NCBI GenBank assembly: GCA_963792885.1
Contig: CAWBXX010000009.1
Span: forward strand, 62,001-126,000
DNA: 64,000 nucleotides
Source of the DNA: DASWJZ01 sp963792885
Lineage (GTDB): Bacteria; Pseudomonadota; Alphaproteobacteria; Rhizobiales; Afifellaceae
Direction of reading: 5' to 3'
Positions 17,809 through 26,084 of the stretch are shown one piece after another (within the stretch, counting starts at the first letter, position 1; every line of letters begins with the position of its first letter). The position numbers were made by a program, and so were the translations under genes. A model generated the notes under the pieces. The model ran no database searches. It saw nothing but the letters and a program-made list of their open reading frames with translations, and was not told where the DNA came from.

Positions 17809-19272
17809 TCAGGCCCCCAACGTGTTCGGGTCGCGCCAGGCGCGCTCGAAGGGAAGCCGCCAGGCGTGCGGCGCGATGAGCTGGTGGATCGATTTCGGCC
17901 CCCACGAACCCGGAGGGTAGAGGCGCACTGGCGGAGGCGCTTCAAGCAGCGGGCTCGACACCTCCCACAGCCGCTCGATGCCTTCCGCTGTCGTGAAGAG
18001 CGTGTGATCGCCGCGCATCGCGTCGAGGATCAGCCGCTCGTAGGCTTCGAGCACGTCGCCGATCCAGTTGGTGTCGTGCATGGCGAATTGCAGCGAGAGC
18101 TTGTCGAGCCGCATGCCGGGGCCGGGGCGCTTGCCGTAGAAGGAGAGCGACATCTTCGACGCGTCGGCGAGGTCGAAGGTCAGATGGTCTGGCCCTTGCG
18201 CGCCGACGCCGGAGCCGATCGGGAACATGCTTTTCGGCGGCTCGCGGAAGGCGATCGAGATGATGCGCTGGCCTTCCGCCATGCGCTTGCCGGTGCGCAG
18301 GAAGAAGGGCACATCCGCCCAGCGCCAGTTGTCGATGAAGCACTTCAGCGCGATGAAGGTCTCCGTTTCCGATTCCGGGTCGACGCCTTCCTCGTCGCGA
18401 TATCCGGTGTACTGCCCGCGCACGACGTCTCGCGGATCGAGAGGCACCATGGAGCGGAAGACCTTGTTCTTCTCTTCGCTGATCGGCTTCGGCTCGAGCG
18501 CCGTCGGCGGCTCCATCGCCATGAAGGCGAGGATCTGGAAAAGGTGCGTCACCACCATGTCGCGGAACGCGCCGGTCGCCTCGTAGAAGCCGGTGCGCAT
18601 GCCGAGGCCGAGGGTCTCCGGCACATCGATCTGCACGTGGTCGATGAAATTGCGGTTCCAGATCGGCTCGAAGAGGCCGTTGGCGAAACGGAACGCCAGG
18701 ATGTTCTGCGCCGCCTCCTTGCCGAGGAAATGGTCGATGCGGAAGATCTGGTCTTCGGTGAAGAACTCGTGCAGCTCTTTGTTGAGCTTCACGGCGCTTT
18801 CGAGGTCGGTGCCGAAGGGCTTCTCCATGATGATGCGGCAGCGTTCGACGAGGCCGGCTTCCGCGAGGAGCTGCACCGCCGACAAGGCGGCGCTCGGCGG
18901 AACGCTCAGATAATTCACGCGCTCGCACTTCGCGCCCAGCGCCTTCTCGGCTTTAGCGACTGCCTCCTTCAGCGGTCCGCTGCCGGCTGACAGCGGCACG
19001 TAGTCGAGCGTCTCGGCGAAGGCGCCCCAGGCGGCTTCGTTCTCCTTACGTGTGTCGGATTGGGCGATCGCTTCGCGCGCGATCTTGCGGAAGCCCTCGG
19101 CGTCGATCTCGTCAAGCGAGACGCCAATGATGCGCCAATCGGGGATGAAGCCTGCGCTGCAGAGATGAAAGAGCCCCGGCAGAAGCTTGCGGTGCGAGAG
19201 GTCGCCGGTCGCGCCGACCAGCACGACGACCTGCGGATTCCGCGGACCGACCCGTGAAGCGTTCTTCGCCAT
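17809..19272 (-). CDS. zwf: glucose-6-phosphate 1-dehydrogenase
   Basis: This 487-residue enzyme has the NADP-binding VVVLVGATGDLSHRKL at about residues 15-30, KPFGTDLESA and the active-site motif RIDHFLGKE at 178-186. It catalyses the first step of the oxidative pentose phosphate and Entner-Doudoroff pathways. Unusually for Hyphomicrobiales, no pgl or edd gene follows. ATG 19272 (MAKNASRV) was chosen over 19290 because GGGGGATAGG precedes it. The divergent pyruvate-kinase-like gene starts 231 bases away, so a shared promoter region is likely. Confidence 0.95.
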   Translation of the reverse strand: MAKNASRVGPRNPQVVVLVGATGDLSHRKLLPGLFHLCSAGFIPDWRIIGVSLDEIDAEGFRKIAREAIAQSDTRKENEAAWGAFAETLDYVPLSAGSGPLKEAVAKAEKALGAKCERVNYLSVPPSAALSAVQLLAEAGLVERCRIIMEKPFGTDLESAVKLNKELHEFFTEDQIFRIDHFLGKEAAQNILAFRFANGLFEPIWNRNFIDHVQIDVPETLGLGMRTGFYEATGAFRDMVVTHLFQILAFMAMEPPTALEPKPISEEKNKVFRSMVPLDPRDVVRGQYTGYRDEEGVDPESETETFIALKCFIDNWRWADVPFFLRTGKRMAEGQRIISIAFREPPKSMFPIGSGVGAQGPDHLTFDLADASKMSLSFYGKRPGPGMRLDKLSLQFAMHDTNWIGDVLEAYERLILDAMRGDHTLFTTAEGIERLWEVSSPLLEAPPPVRLYPPGSWGPKSIHQLIAPHAWRLPFERAWRDPNTLGA

Positions 19273-19503
19273 CCTATCCCCCGCGCGCATCTTCTTAAGC
19301 CGCTACGGAGCCCGAGCACGGCGCGTGCCAGTCTGCGCCGGCCTCAGGCGCGAGGCCGATCGGACCCGGTGCGTCCTTCTGTCCTTTCCTCCGTTTTGAT
19401 CTTTGTCATGCTGCATTAATGTGCCGAGATTAACGTCTTCGGAACGCGCCCGAAGCCTCGCGGTTTGCCCGGTTCTCCGCGGGCGCGCAACGAGAAGAAG
19501 CGC

Positions 19504-21012
19504 ATGCGCGCCGTCCCCTCGAAGCAGCAAATGCCGAAAATACCTGAGGCGCATCAAGCGCCCGCGGCGGCCGACGCCCTCATGGACGAGGTGCTGGCGC
19601 TGCGCACCTCGGTAGCCGAGGGCGCCGCGCCGCTCATCGCCCGCCTCGGAGCGGACGCCGGCGACCCTTCGATCGCAAATCTCGCGCACTATCTCACGCT
19701 TCGCCACCGTGACCTCCGCGCGCTGCAACGTCAGCTCATGCGCCACGGCCTCTCGTCGCTCGGGCGGCTCGAAAGCCGGGTGCTGCCGACGCTCGACGCG
19801 GTGCTCTCCGCGCTTTCAGCGATGACCGGTCGGCCGAGCCCGTTTCCCGCTCCGGCGGAAGAGGCGTTCTTCGCCGGCGAGGTGCGGCTCGTGCAGAGGA
19901 CCGACGCGCTCTTCGGCCCAAAGCCGGCGCACAGGCGCACGCGCATCATGGTCACGCTGCCGAGCGAGGCGGCGACCGATCCCGAGGTCGTAGCCGATCT
20001 TGCACGGCGGGGCATGGACATCGCGCGCATCAACTGCGCGCATGACGGAAGGGTCGCATGGGAGGCGATGGTCGCGCACGTCCGTGCGGCGAGCGGTCAT
20101 ATCGGCCGTCGCCTCACCGTGCTCATGGATATCGCCGGACCCAAGATCCGGACCGAGGCCGTGCTTCTGCGCGAGGAGAAGCCGAAGCTTCAAGCGGGCG
20201 ATGCTTTCCGCCTCGTTGCGTCGGGCGCGCCACGGACCAGCGCCGACGTGCCGTTCTCGGCCGCCGTCTCGCTGCCGGAAATGGTGACGCGGCTCGAGAC
20301 CGGCCACCGGCTCCTCTATGACGACGGCAAGCTCGAAGGCGTCGTGGAGCGCGTCGACGACGGCGAGGCGATCGTGCGTGTGCTCCGCGCCAAGGCGGGC
20401 GGTACAAAGCTCAAGCCGGAGAAGGGGATCAACCTTCCCGACACGGCGCTCGGCCTCTCGCCGCTCACCGCCAAGGACGAGGACGACCTCGCCGCCGTCA
20501 TCGAGTGCGCCGACATGATCGGCTATTCCTTCATAAGCTGCCGCGAAGACATCGACCTCCTCGAGTCCGCGTTGGAACGGCGCGCCATGCACGGGCGGCG
20601 GCTCGGCCTCGTCGCGAAGATCGAGCGGCCGGAGGCGGTGAAGAATCTTCCGGAGCTCATCGCCCGCGCGCGCAGCCGCCCGTTCGGCGTGATGATCGCG
20701 CGCGGCGACCTTGCCGCCGAGATCGGGTTCGAGCGCCTCGCGGAGATGCAGGAGGAGATCCTCTGGATTTGCGAGGCGGCGAGCGTCCCCTCCATCTGGG
20801 CGACGCAGGTGCTTGAGGACCTGGTCAAGCACGGCGTGCCCTCGCGCGGGGAGATGACCGATGCCGCGATGGCGGCGCGCGCCGAATGCGTGATGCTCAA
20901 CAAGGGTCCCGCCGTCGGCGCTGCGGTCGAAGTGCTCGACCGGCTGCTCGCGCGCATGGACGAGCATCTCTTCAAGAAGACGCCGACGCTTCGCGCGCTT
21001 AAGTCCTGGTGA
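19504..21012 (+). CDS. pyruvate kinase-like protein, C-terminal domain missing
   Basis: This 502-residue protein has about 140 N-terminal residues with no pyruvate kinase similarity that I can see. A kinase barrel follows: INCAHDGRVAWEAMVAHV, VLMDIAGPKIRTE, the lysine in GLVAKIERPEAV, the metal site MIARGDLAAEIG and ATQVLEDLVKHGVPSRGEMTD. The usual MLSGETA is replaced by MLNKGPAVGAA and the chain ends before the allosteric C-terminal domain. It may be a non-allosteric pyruvate kinase or a related phosphotransferase. ATG 19504 is favoured over an upstream TTG at 19465. Confidence 0.72.
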   Translation: MRAVPSKQQMPKIPEAHQAPAAADALMDEVLALRTSVAEGAAPLIARLGADAGDPSIANLAHYLTLRHRDLRALQRQLMRHGLSSLGRLESRVLPTLDAVLSALSAMTGRPSPFPAPAEEAFFAGEVRLVQRTDALFGPKPAHRRTRIMVTLPSEAATDPEVVADLARRGMDIARINCAHDGRVAWEAMVAHVRAASGHIGRRLTVLMDIAGPKIRTEAVLLREEKPKLQAGDAFRLVASGAPRTSADVPFSAAVSLPEMVTRLETGHRLLYDDGKLEGVVERVDDGEAIVRVLRAKAGGTKLKPEKGINLPDTALGLSPLTAKDEDDLAAVIECADMIGYSFISCREDIDLLESALERRAMHGRRLGLVAKIERPEAVKNLPELIARARSRPFGVMIARGDLAAEIGFERLAEMQEEILWICEAASVPSIWATQVLEDLVKHGVPSRGEMTDAAMAARAECVMLNKGPAVGAAVEVLDRLLARMDEHLFKKTPTLRALKSW

Positions 21013-21095
21013 AATGCGCCGGCTCCGCCGGCAGCTGAACCCCCGAGTTGGCATTGCGCTCGCCCGGTGCTAAGAGCGGCCGGACGGAGGTGCGC

Positions 21096-21884
21096 ATGTC
21101 GCTTGAGAACAAGGTCGCGATCGTCACGGGCGGAGCGAAGGGAATCGGCTTTGCCGTCGCCAAGCGCTTTGCGCAGGACGGCGCGCGTGTTGTGGTCGCC
21201 GACATCGACGAGGATGCCGGCAGCCGTGCGGTGGAGGAGATCGGCGCGCATGGCGCGGTGCGCTTCATCCGCTGCGACGTGGGCGACAAGGCGGACGTCG
21301 AGAACCTCGTCGCCGCGACGGTGCGAGGCTGGGGATCGATCGACGTGCTCGTCTCCAATGCCGGCATCGTTCACGGCTCAGACTTCCTCGAGATCGCCGA
21401 GGCGGATTTCGATCGCGTCATCCGCGTCAATCTGAAAGGCATGTTTCTCGTGGGTCAGGCGGTGGCGCGCCAGATGGTGAAGCAGATCGAGGACGGCGGC
21501 GCGCCGGGCGCAATCGTCAACATGAGCTCCAACAACGCGGTCGTCGCGATCGCGACCCAGGTTCCCTACTCGGCGTCGAAAGGCGGCGTGAACCAACTCA
21601 CCAAGGTGATGGCGCTATCGCTGGCGCCTTACGGCATCCGCGTGAACGCGATCGGGCCGGGCTCGATCATGACCGACATGCTGGCCTCGGTGAACACGAA
21701 CCAGGAGGCGAAGCGACGGCTTCTGTCGCGCACGCCGCTCGGGCGAATCGGTGAGCCGTCTGAGATCGCTGCGGTGGCGGTTTTCCTGGCGAGCGACGAA
21801 GCAAGCTACATCACCGGACAGACCATCTACGCGGACGGCGGCCGCATGCCGCTCAATTACACCGTGCCGGTGAAAGAGGACTGA
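21096..21884 (+). CDS. short-chain dehydrogenase/reductase (SDR)
   Basis: The 262-residue classical SDR has cofactor motif TGGAKGIG at about residues 12-19. NAG follows near 90, the catalytic serine lies in NMSSNNAVV, and the Tyr-Lys pair is YSASKGG. It ends with the usual YITGQTIYADGG. Asp after the second strand (VADIDED) favours NAD(H). The substrate is unknown. GGAGG precedes the ATG at 21096. It follows the pyruvate-kinase-like gene by 83 bases and may be co-transcribed. Confidence 0.9.
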   Translation: MSLENKVAIVTGGAKGIGFAVAKRFAQDGARVVVADIDEDAGSRAVEEIGAHGAVRFIRCDVGDKADVENLVAATVRGWGSIDVLVSNAGIVHGSDFLEIAEADFDRVIRVNLKGMFLVGQAVARQMVKQIEDGGAPGAIVNMSSNNAVVAIATQVPYSASKGGVNQLTKVMALSLAPYGIRVNAIGPGSIMTDMLASVNTNQEAKRRLLSRTPLGRIGEPSEIAAVAVFLASDEASYITGQTIYADGGRMPLNYTVPVKED

Positions 21885-21970
21885 GCGTCCCGTGCGTGGC
21901 GGGGGAGAGCCGGTCGGAAAACCAACCGTCGGTTCCGCTCGTATACCCCCTGTCGTGCTTGGAGCAGCGT

Positions 21971-22354
21971 ATGTCCATCACCCCATTTTATGCCGGAATA
22001 CTCGGATTGTGGCTGGTTCTCCTTTCGACGCGCGTCCTCCTGCTGCGCAGGAGCGCCCGCGTCAGCCTAGGGCACTCGGGAAACGCGGAGCTGGAGCGGC
22101 GGATCAGGGCGCAGGGGAATCTCGCCGAGTATGCACCGATGGGCCTGATCCTGATCGGTCTCCTTGAGCTCTCGGGCCTGCCTCATCTCCTCATACATAT
22201 TCTGTGCGTTTCTCTCGTTGTAGGGCGGCTGATCCACGGTTGGTCTCTGTCCTTCACCGCCGCCAACAGCACCGGGCGCGTCGCGGGAATGATTCTCACG
22301 CTCTCGTCGATCGTTATCGCGGCGATTCTGAATGTGATCACGGCAATCTCCTGA
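21971..22354 (+). CDS. MAPEG-family membrane protein
   Basis: The 127-residue protein has four hydrophobic segments and the MAPEG pattern RIRAQGNLAEYAPMGLILIGLLE, RLIHGWSL. The family comprises small membrane proteins related to microsomal glutathione transferases; activity in bacteria is usually unproven. ATG 21971 follows TTGGAG. The stop codon lies just before a cluster of CCTGAC half-sites and the 24-bp palindrome in front of the cyclase gene. Confidence 0.85.
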   Translation: MSITPFYAGILGLWLVLLSTRVLLLRRSARVSLGHSGNAELERRIRAQGNLAEYAPMGLILIGLLELSGLPHLLIHILCVSLVVGRLIHGWSLSFTAANSTGRVAGMILTLSSIVIAAILNVITAIS

Positions 22355-22376
22355 CGAAGATGCGTCGCCTGACAGT

Positions 22377-22400
22377 CTCCTGACAGATGGCTGTCAGGAG
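22377..22400. promoter_or_regulatory. 24-bp palindrome, candidate operator (copy 1)
   Basis: CTCCTGACAG-ATGG-CTGTCAGGAG, a perfect 10-bp inverted repeat. Two further half-sites lie just upstream (CTCCTGAC at 22348 and CCTGACAG at 22368). It precedes the nucleotide cyclase gene by 40 bases. The same palindrome with spacer AAGG lies before the VOC gene, and TGTGCGA follows three bases after both copies. It is a probable binding site for a dimeric regulator, the nearest candidate being the YafY-type protein at 24136. Confidence 0.65.
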
Positions 22401-22440
22401 GGGTGTGCGATGACTCTCTTCCAAGATTCGGAGAGATGCG

Positions 22441-23136
22441 ATGAGCGCGATTGCAGAGGCACGGACGCAGTTGGCGTCTGCGCGTTTGGCGGGATCCGAT
22501 GCCCTGACTGTCGGCCGGTTCGACGACCCGCAGGAGGAACAGCGGATCGTCACCTTCATGGATTTGGTCGGATCGACCGGCATTGCCGAAAGCCTGGGCA
22601 GTGTTCGATTCTACGCGTTGCTGTTCGATGTCTTCACGCGGCTTTCAAATGTCGTGGCGGATTTCGGCGGCGAGGTGCATCGCACGGTCGGGGACGCACT
22701 GATCGCGACCTGGCCGCTCGGCAGCTGCCATGAGAACGCCCGCGCCATCAAAGCCGTGTTCGCGTGCCGTGAGGCTAATGAAGCGGCCCGCACCGATTTC
22801 CTGCGTCGTCACGGACACGTGCCGGAGTTCCGGGCAAGCCTTCATTGCGGCCCGCTTGTCGCCGCGGCGATGGGCCCCTTCAGAAGCGAGGTCGCTCTTA
22901 TCGGCGATGCCATGAATACAGCGGCGCGTATCGAGCAAGCTTGTCGGGCGACGGGACACCCCGTCCTCGTTTCGGGGTCGCTTCTCATGCGTACGGCGAT
23001 GCCGGTCGACGTCGAGGCCATGAGCATCGGGACGCGTGTGCTGCGAGGCAAGGCGGAGCGCCTTGAGCTCTTTGCGCTCAGGCGGTGCGCGGCCGGAGAG
23101 GAAGAACCGCGTTGTCGTCTTCGCGCGTGCGCTTGA
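22441..23136 (+). CDS. stand-alone class III adenylate/guanylate cyclase domain protein
   Basis: The 231-residue protein is almost entirely a class III cyclase homology domain. The first metal aspartate lies in VTFMDLVGSTGIAESL at about residue 41. VHRTVGDALIATWP follows, with the second metal aspartate, then LHCGPLVAAAMG and IGDAMNTAARIEQACRATG. No transmembrane or receptor domain is fused, so it should be cytosolic and work as a homodimer. Whether it makes cAMP is not certain, as substrate-specifying residues are hard to judge by eye. GGAGAG precedes the start. The palindrome at 22377 probably controls it. Confidence 0.82.
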   Translation: MSAIAEARTQLASARLAGSDALTVGRFDDPQEEQRIVTFMDLVGSTGIAESLGSVRFYALLFDVFTRLSNVVADFGGEVHRTVGDALIATWPLGSCHENARAIKAVFACREANEAARTDFLRRHGHVPEFRASLHCGPLVAAAMGPFRSEVALIGDAMNTAARIEQACRATGHPVLVSGSLLMRTAMPVDVEAMSIGTRVLRGKAERLELFALRRCAAGEEEPRCRLRACA

Positions 23137-23160
23137 ATATCGTTCGGTCGGAGGACGAGG

Positions 23161-23517
23161 CTAACGCGGCAGCTCCGTCTTCTTCACGACGCAGGCGCCT
23201 CCTGCGGCCATAAGCCGATCGCAGAACGACTCCGCCTCCGTGCGGGTCGGCGCCGGAACGACGACGCGATAGTAGCTGCCTGAGCCGCCGCCGGCCATGA
23301 TCCCCTGGACCACGACGGGCGTCTGCCCTGAAAACACGGACGGGAATTTCTTCTCCATTGCGTCGTAAACGGCCGTGGCCTGGGCCTCTGAGAAGGCCCC
23401 GGCCACCTGCGCCGCCCAAGAAGGCGCGGCGGCGGCCGGCCCGACCAGGACGAAGCTTCCCGCCGCCAGCGGGAAGAGCAAAAGCAGCGCGATAGCTGTG
23501 ACAGACAGGTTCCTCAT
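23161..23517 (-). CDS. small secreted SPOR-like protein
   Basis: This 118-residue protein has a signal peptide (MRNLSVTAIALLLLFPLAAG, then SFVLVGPAAAA). The compact C-terminal domain resembles SPOR in layout: WAAQVAGAFSEAQATAVYDAM, VVVQGIMAGGGSGSYYRVVV, EAESFCDRLMAAGGACVV. SPOR domains bind denuded peptidoglycan, but the match is by pattern only. ATG 23517 begins the signal peptide. The gene is convergent with the cyclase and divergent from the VOC gene. Confidence 0.72.
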   Translation of the reverse strand: MRNLSVTAIALLLLFPLAAGSFVLVGPAAAAPSWAAQVAGAFSEAQATAVYDAMEKKFPSVFSGQTPVVVQGIMAGGGSGSYYRVVVPAPTRTEAESFCDRLMAAGGACVVKKTELPR

Positions 23518-23690
23518 GTGCCGGTCTCCCGATGGGGTGGAGAGCAGACTTGGCTCTCCGAACGCCCGACATTTGCGCATGAGGCTTTCGGCGGGGAAAG
23601 CAGAGAGCCTCAATGGTTCCGATAGCCACGGTCTATCGGTCCAACGCCCCCTTCACCGGACGTGCGAGATGCGCTTGTGCGCGCTGCATG

Positions 23691-23714
23691 CTCCTGACAG
23701 AAGGCTGTCAGGAG
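23691..23714. promoter_or_regulatory. 24-bp palindrome, candidate operator (copy 2)
   Basis: CTCCTGACAG-AAGG-CTGTCAGGAG, identical in both arms to the palindrome at 22377-22400 and followed at the same distance by TGTGCGA. It ends 42 bases before the VOC gene, whose downstream partner encodes a YafY/WYL regulator, so autoregulation of that pair is likely. Confidence 0.68.
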
Positions 23715-23756
23715 CCCTGTGCGAAGCTGTCTCCGTCGAGAAGAGGAGACTTCCCC

Positions 23757-24131
23757 ATGTCCAAGGTCACGCCCGAGAACGCCGCTGTCTGGTTCGAGAT
23801 TCCGGTCAGCGACATGAAGCGCGCCAAGTCGTTCTACGAAGCCGTTCTGGAGACCGCGCTGAAAGACGAGAACGGCGGCCCCAATCCGATGGCAATGTTC
23901 CCTGCCGGCGGGAATGGGGCGGTCGCAGGCCATCTTTATCCTGGCAAGTCCGCCGCCTCCGGAAGCGGCAATACCATCCATCTCGCTACGCCGGCGCCGC
24001 TTGAGGACGCGATGGAGCGCGTCACCAAGAACGGCGGCAAGGTCGTGTCGCCAGTCGTGACAATTCCGGCCGGCCGCTTCGCCTATTGCCTCGATCCCGA
24101 CGGCAACAGCATCGGCCTCTTTACCCGCTGA
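23757..24131 (+). CDS. VOC family protein (glyoxalase/bleomycin-resistance fold)
   Basis: The 124-residue protein starts MSKVTPENAAVWFEIPVSDM and shows the paired beta-alpha-beta pattern of the vicinal-oxygen-chelate fold, ending FAYCLDPDGNSIGLFTR. Members of this subgroup are usually small enzymes or binding proteins of unknown substrate. AGAGGAGAC precedes the ATG. It is followed four bases later by the YafY-type regulator, a common pairing in proteobacteria, and is preceded by the palindrome at 23691. Confidence 0.85.
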   Translation: MSKVTPENAAVWFEIPVSDMKRAKSFYEAVLETALKDENGGPNPMAMFPAGGNGAVAGHLYPGKSAASGSGNTIHLATPAPLEDAMERVTKNGGKVVSPVVTIPAGRFAYCLDPDGNSIGLFTR

Positions 24132-24135
24132 TCCG

Positions 24136-24840
24136 ATGCGCCGCGCCGACCGCCTCTTCCAGATCGTTCAGCATTTGAGGGGCGGCCGGCTCGTCACCGC
24201 GCGCACGCTGTCGGAGCGGCTCGAGGTCTCCGAGCGCACCATCTACCGCGACGTCGCGGACCTGATGGCGTCGGGCGTGCCGATCGATGGCGAAGCGGGC
24301 GTCGGCTACATCCTCAGATCCGGCTTTGACCTTCCGCCGCTGATGTTTACCCGTGATGAGCTCGCCGCACTGACGCTTGGCGCGCGTTTCGTGAAGGCGT
24401 GGGGCGGAGCGACGCTCGCGCTTGCCGCGGAGGAGGCGCTGGTCAAGATCGAAGCTGTGCTGCCGGAGAAGGAGAAGCGCGTCGGTGCGGAGACCAGCCT
24501 CTTCGCGATCGGCGCCGGGCTGCCGGATTCCGTGCGGCAGACGATCGACCATCTCGACGTCGCGATCCGCGAGCGGCGCCGCGTCCACGTCGTCTACGAC
24601 GCGCTCGACGGGGAGACGAGCGAGCGCGATCTTCGTCCGCTCGGCCTTTATCACTGGGGCAAGGTGTGGACGCTCGCGGCATGGTGCGAGATGCGCACCG
24701 ACTTCCGGCATTTCCGCGCCGACCGCATCACCGCGATCGCCGATTGCGGCGACACTTTCCGCGATGAGCCAGGACGCACGCTCCGCGATTTCCTCCGCCT
24801 CCTGATGGAACGGCGGCCTGGCGCGGACGCCAATCCCTGA
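24136..24840 (+). CDS. YafY-family transcriptional regulator (HTH_11 plus WYL)
   Basis: The 234-residue protein has an N-terminal winged helix-turn-helix (ADRLFQIVQHLRGG, LSERLEVSERTIYRDVADLM) and a C-terminal WYL domain (RRRVHVVYDALDGETSERDL, LGLYHWGKVWTLAAWCEMR, FRADRITAI). WYL domains bind nucleic acid or nucleotide ligands and often sense stress. Placement four bases behind the VOC gene and beyond a perfect palindrome suggests it controls its own operon, and possibly the cyclase gene with the second palindrome. Confidence 0.9.
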   Translation: MRRADRLFQIVQHLRGGRLVTARTLSERLEVSERTIYRDVADLMASGVPIDGEAGVGYILRSGFDLPPLMFTRDELAALTLGARFVKAWGGATLALAAEEALVKIEAVLPEKEKRVGAETSLFAIGAGLPDSVRQTIDHLDVAIRERRRVHVVYDALDGETSERDLRPLGLYHWGKVWTLAAWCEMRTDFRHFRADRITAIADCGDTFRDEPGRTLRDFLRLLMERRPGADANP

Positions 24841-24884
24841 TCCGCTCTCGTCACAAGGGCGGCGGTCCAATACGATTTGCGGCG

Positions 24885-25394
24885 ATGAGCCAGGCGATTC
24901 GCATCATCGGCATCGATCCCGGCCTCCGCCGCACCGGCTGGGGCGTGGTCGAATGCATTGGATCGCGGCTTTCCTTCGTCGCGGCCGGCACGATCAAGCC
25001 AAGCGAGAAGGTTACGCTCGCCGAACGGCTCTGCGCCATTCACGACGCGCTGGCCGAAGTGCTTGCAAGCTTCACGCCCGACGAGGCGGCGGTGGAGTCG
25101 ACGTTCGTCAACCGCGATGCCGCGGCCACTTTGAAGCTCGGCCAGGCGCGCGGCGTCGCCATGCTGGTGCCGGCGCGCGCCGGTATCACGGTCGCCGAAT
25201 ACGCGCCGAACGCGGTCAAGAAGGCCGTGGTCGGCGCCGGCCACGCGGAGAAACAGCAGATCCGCATGATGGTCTCCGTGCTGCTCCCGCGGGCGAAATT
25301 CGACACCGACGATTCCGCCGATGCGCTCGCCATCGCCATCTGCCACGCGCATCATAGGAGCGCGGCCGCACTCAGGGTCGCGGCGGCGGTCTAG
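24885..25394 (+). CDS. ruvC: Holliday junction resolvase RuvC
   Basis: The 169-residue endonuclease has catalytic acids at D11 (IIGIDPGLRRTGWG), E71 (AAVESTFVNRD) and the final cluster DTDDSADALAIAICHAHH. It cuts Holliday junctions brought by RuvAB. It starts at ATG 24885. It leads the ruvC-ruvA-membrane gene-ruvB block, with a 72-base gap before ruvA. Confidence 0.96.
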   Translation: MSQAIRIIGIDPGLRRTGWGVVECIGSRLSFVAAGTIKPSEKVTLAERLCAIHDALAEVLASFTPDEAAVESTFVNRDAAATLKLGQARGVAMLVPARAGITVAEYAPNAVKKAVVGAGHAEKQQIRMMVSVLLPRAKFDTDDSADALAIAICHAHHRSAAALRVAAAV

Positions 25395-25466
25395 CTGACC
25401 GCGATTGTGCTCGTTTGCGGAATGTTCTAGCGACTCACTTGTGAGGTCAGGCGGGATGCGTGCGCA

Positions 25467-26084
25467 ATGATCGGCAAGCTTACCGGCGTGGTCGATTCCT
25501 ACGGCGAGGATTGGGTGATCCTCGACGTGAACGGCGTCGGCTATCTGGTGCATTGCTCTGCGAAGACCCTGGAGGCGCTGCCCTCGCGCGGCGAAGCGGC
25601 GCGGCTCTTCATCGAGACGCAGATTCGCGATGAGCAGATCCGCCTGGTCGGTTTCCAATCGGAGGTGGAGCGGGAATGGTTCCGACTGCTCCTGACCGTG
25701 CAGGGCGTCGGCTCGCGCGTCGCGCTATCGGTGCTCGGCACGCTCAACGCGTCGGAGCTTGCCTCTGCCGTTGCTCTGCAGGACAAGGCGATGATCGCAC
25801 GTGCACCCGGCGTCGGCCCGAAGGTTGCGGCGCGCATCGCGGCGGAGCTGAAGGATCGCGCACCGGGGATCACCGGTGTCGACATGGGCGTGATCCGGCT
25901 GCAGTCGGAGCTCGGCGACAAGGTCGCGCCGAAGCCCGCTTCCGATGCCGTCTCCGCCCTCGTCAATCTGGGCTATGGGCAGATGCAGGCATCCGCCGCC
26001 ATCGCCGCGGCGATGCGAGAGGCGGGGGAGGGGGCGGAGACGGCACGACTCATCCGGCTCGGGCTGAAGGAGCTTTCGCGATGA
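25467..26084 (+). CDS. ruvA: Holliday junction DNA helicase subunit RuvA
   Basis: The 205-residue protein begins MIGKLTGVVDSYGEDWVILD. It has helix-hairpin-helix motifs (LTVQGVGSRVALSVLG; APGVGPKVAARIAAEL) and the C-terminal domain that contacts RuvB (ALVNLGYGQMQASAAIAAAM). It binds the four-way junction as a tetramer. The stop overlaps the start of the next gene (ATGA at 26081-26084). Confidence 0.96.
   Translation: MIGKLTGVVDSYGEDWVILDVNGVGYLVHCSAKTLEALPSRGEAARLFIETQIRDEQIRLVGFQSEVEREWFRLLLTVQGVGSRVALSVLGTLNASELASAVALQDKAMIARAPGVGPKVAARIAAELKDRAPGITGVDMGVIRLQSELGDKVAPKPASDAVSALVNLGYGQMQASAAIAAAMREAGEGAETARLIRLGLKELSR

Noticed and set aside
19465..19503. TTG start extending the pyruvate-kinase-like protein
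   Set aside because: It adds 13 residues without conservation; the ATG at 19504 is more likely.
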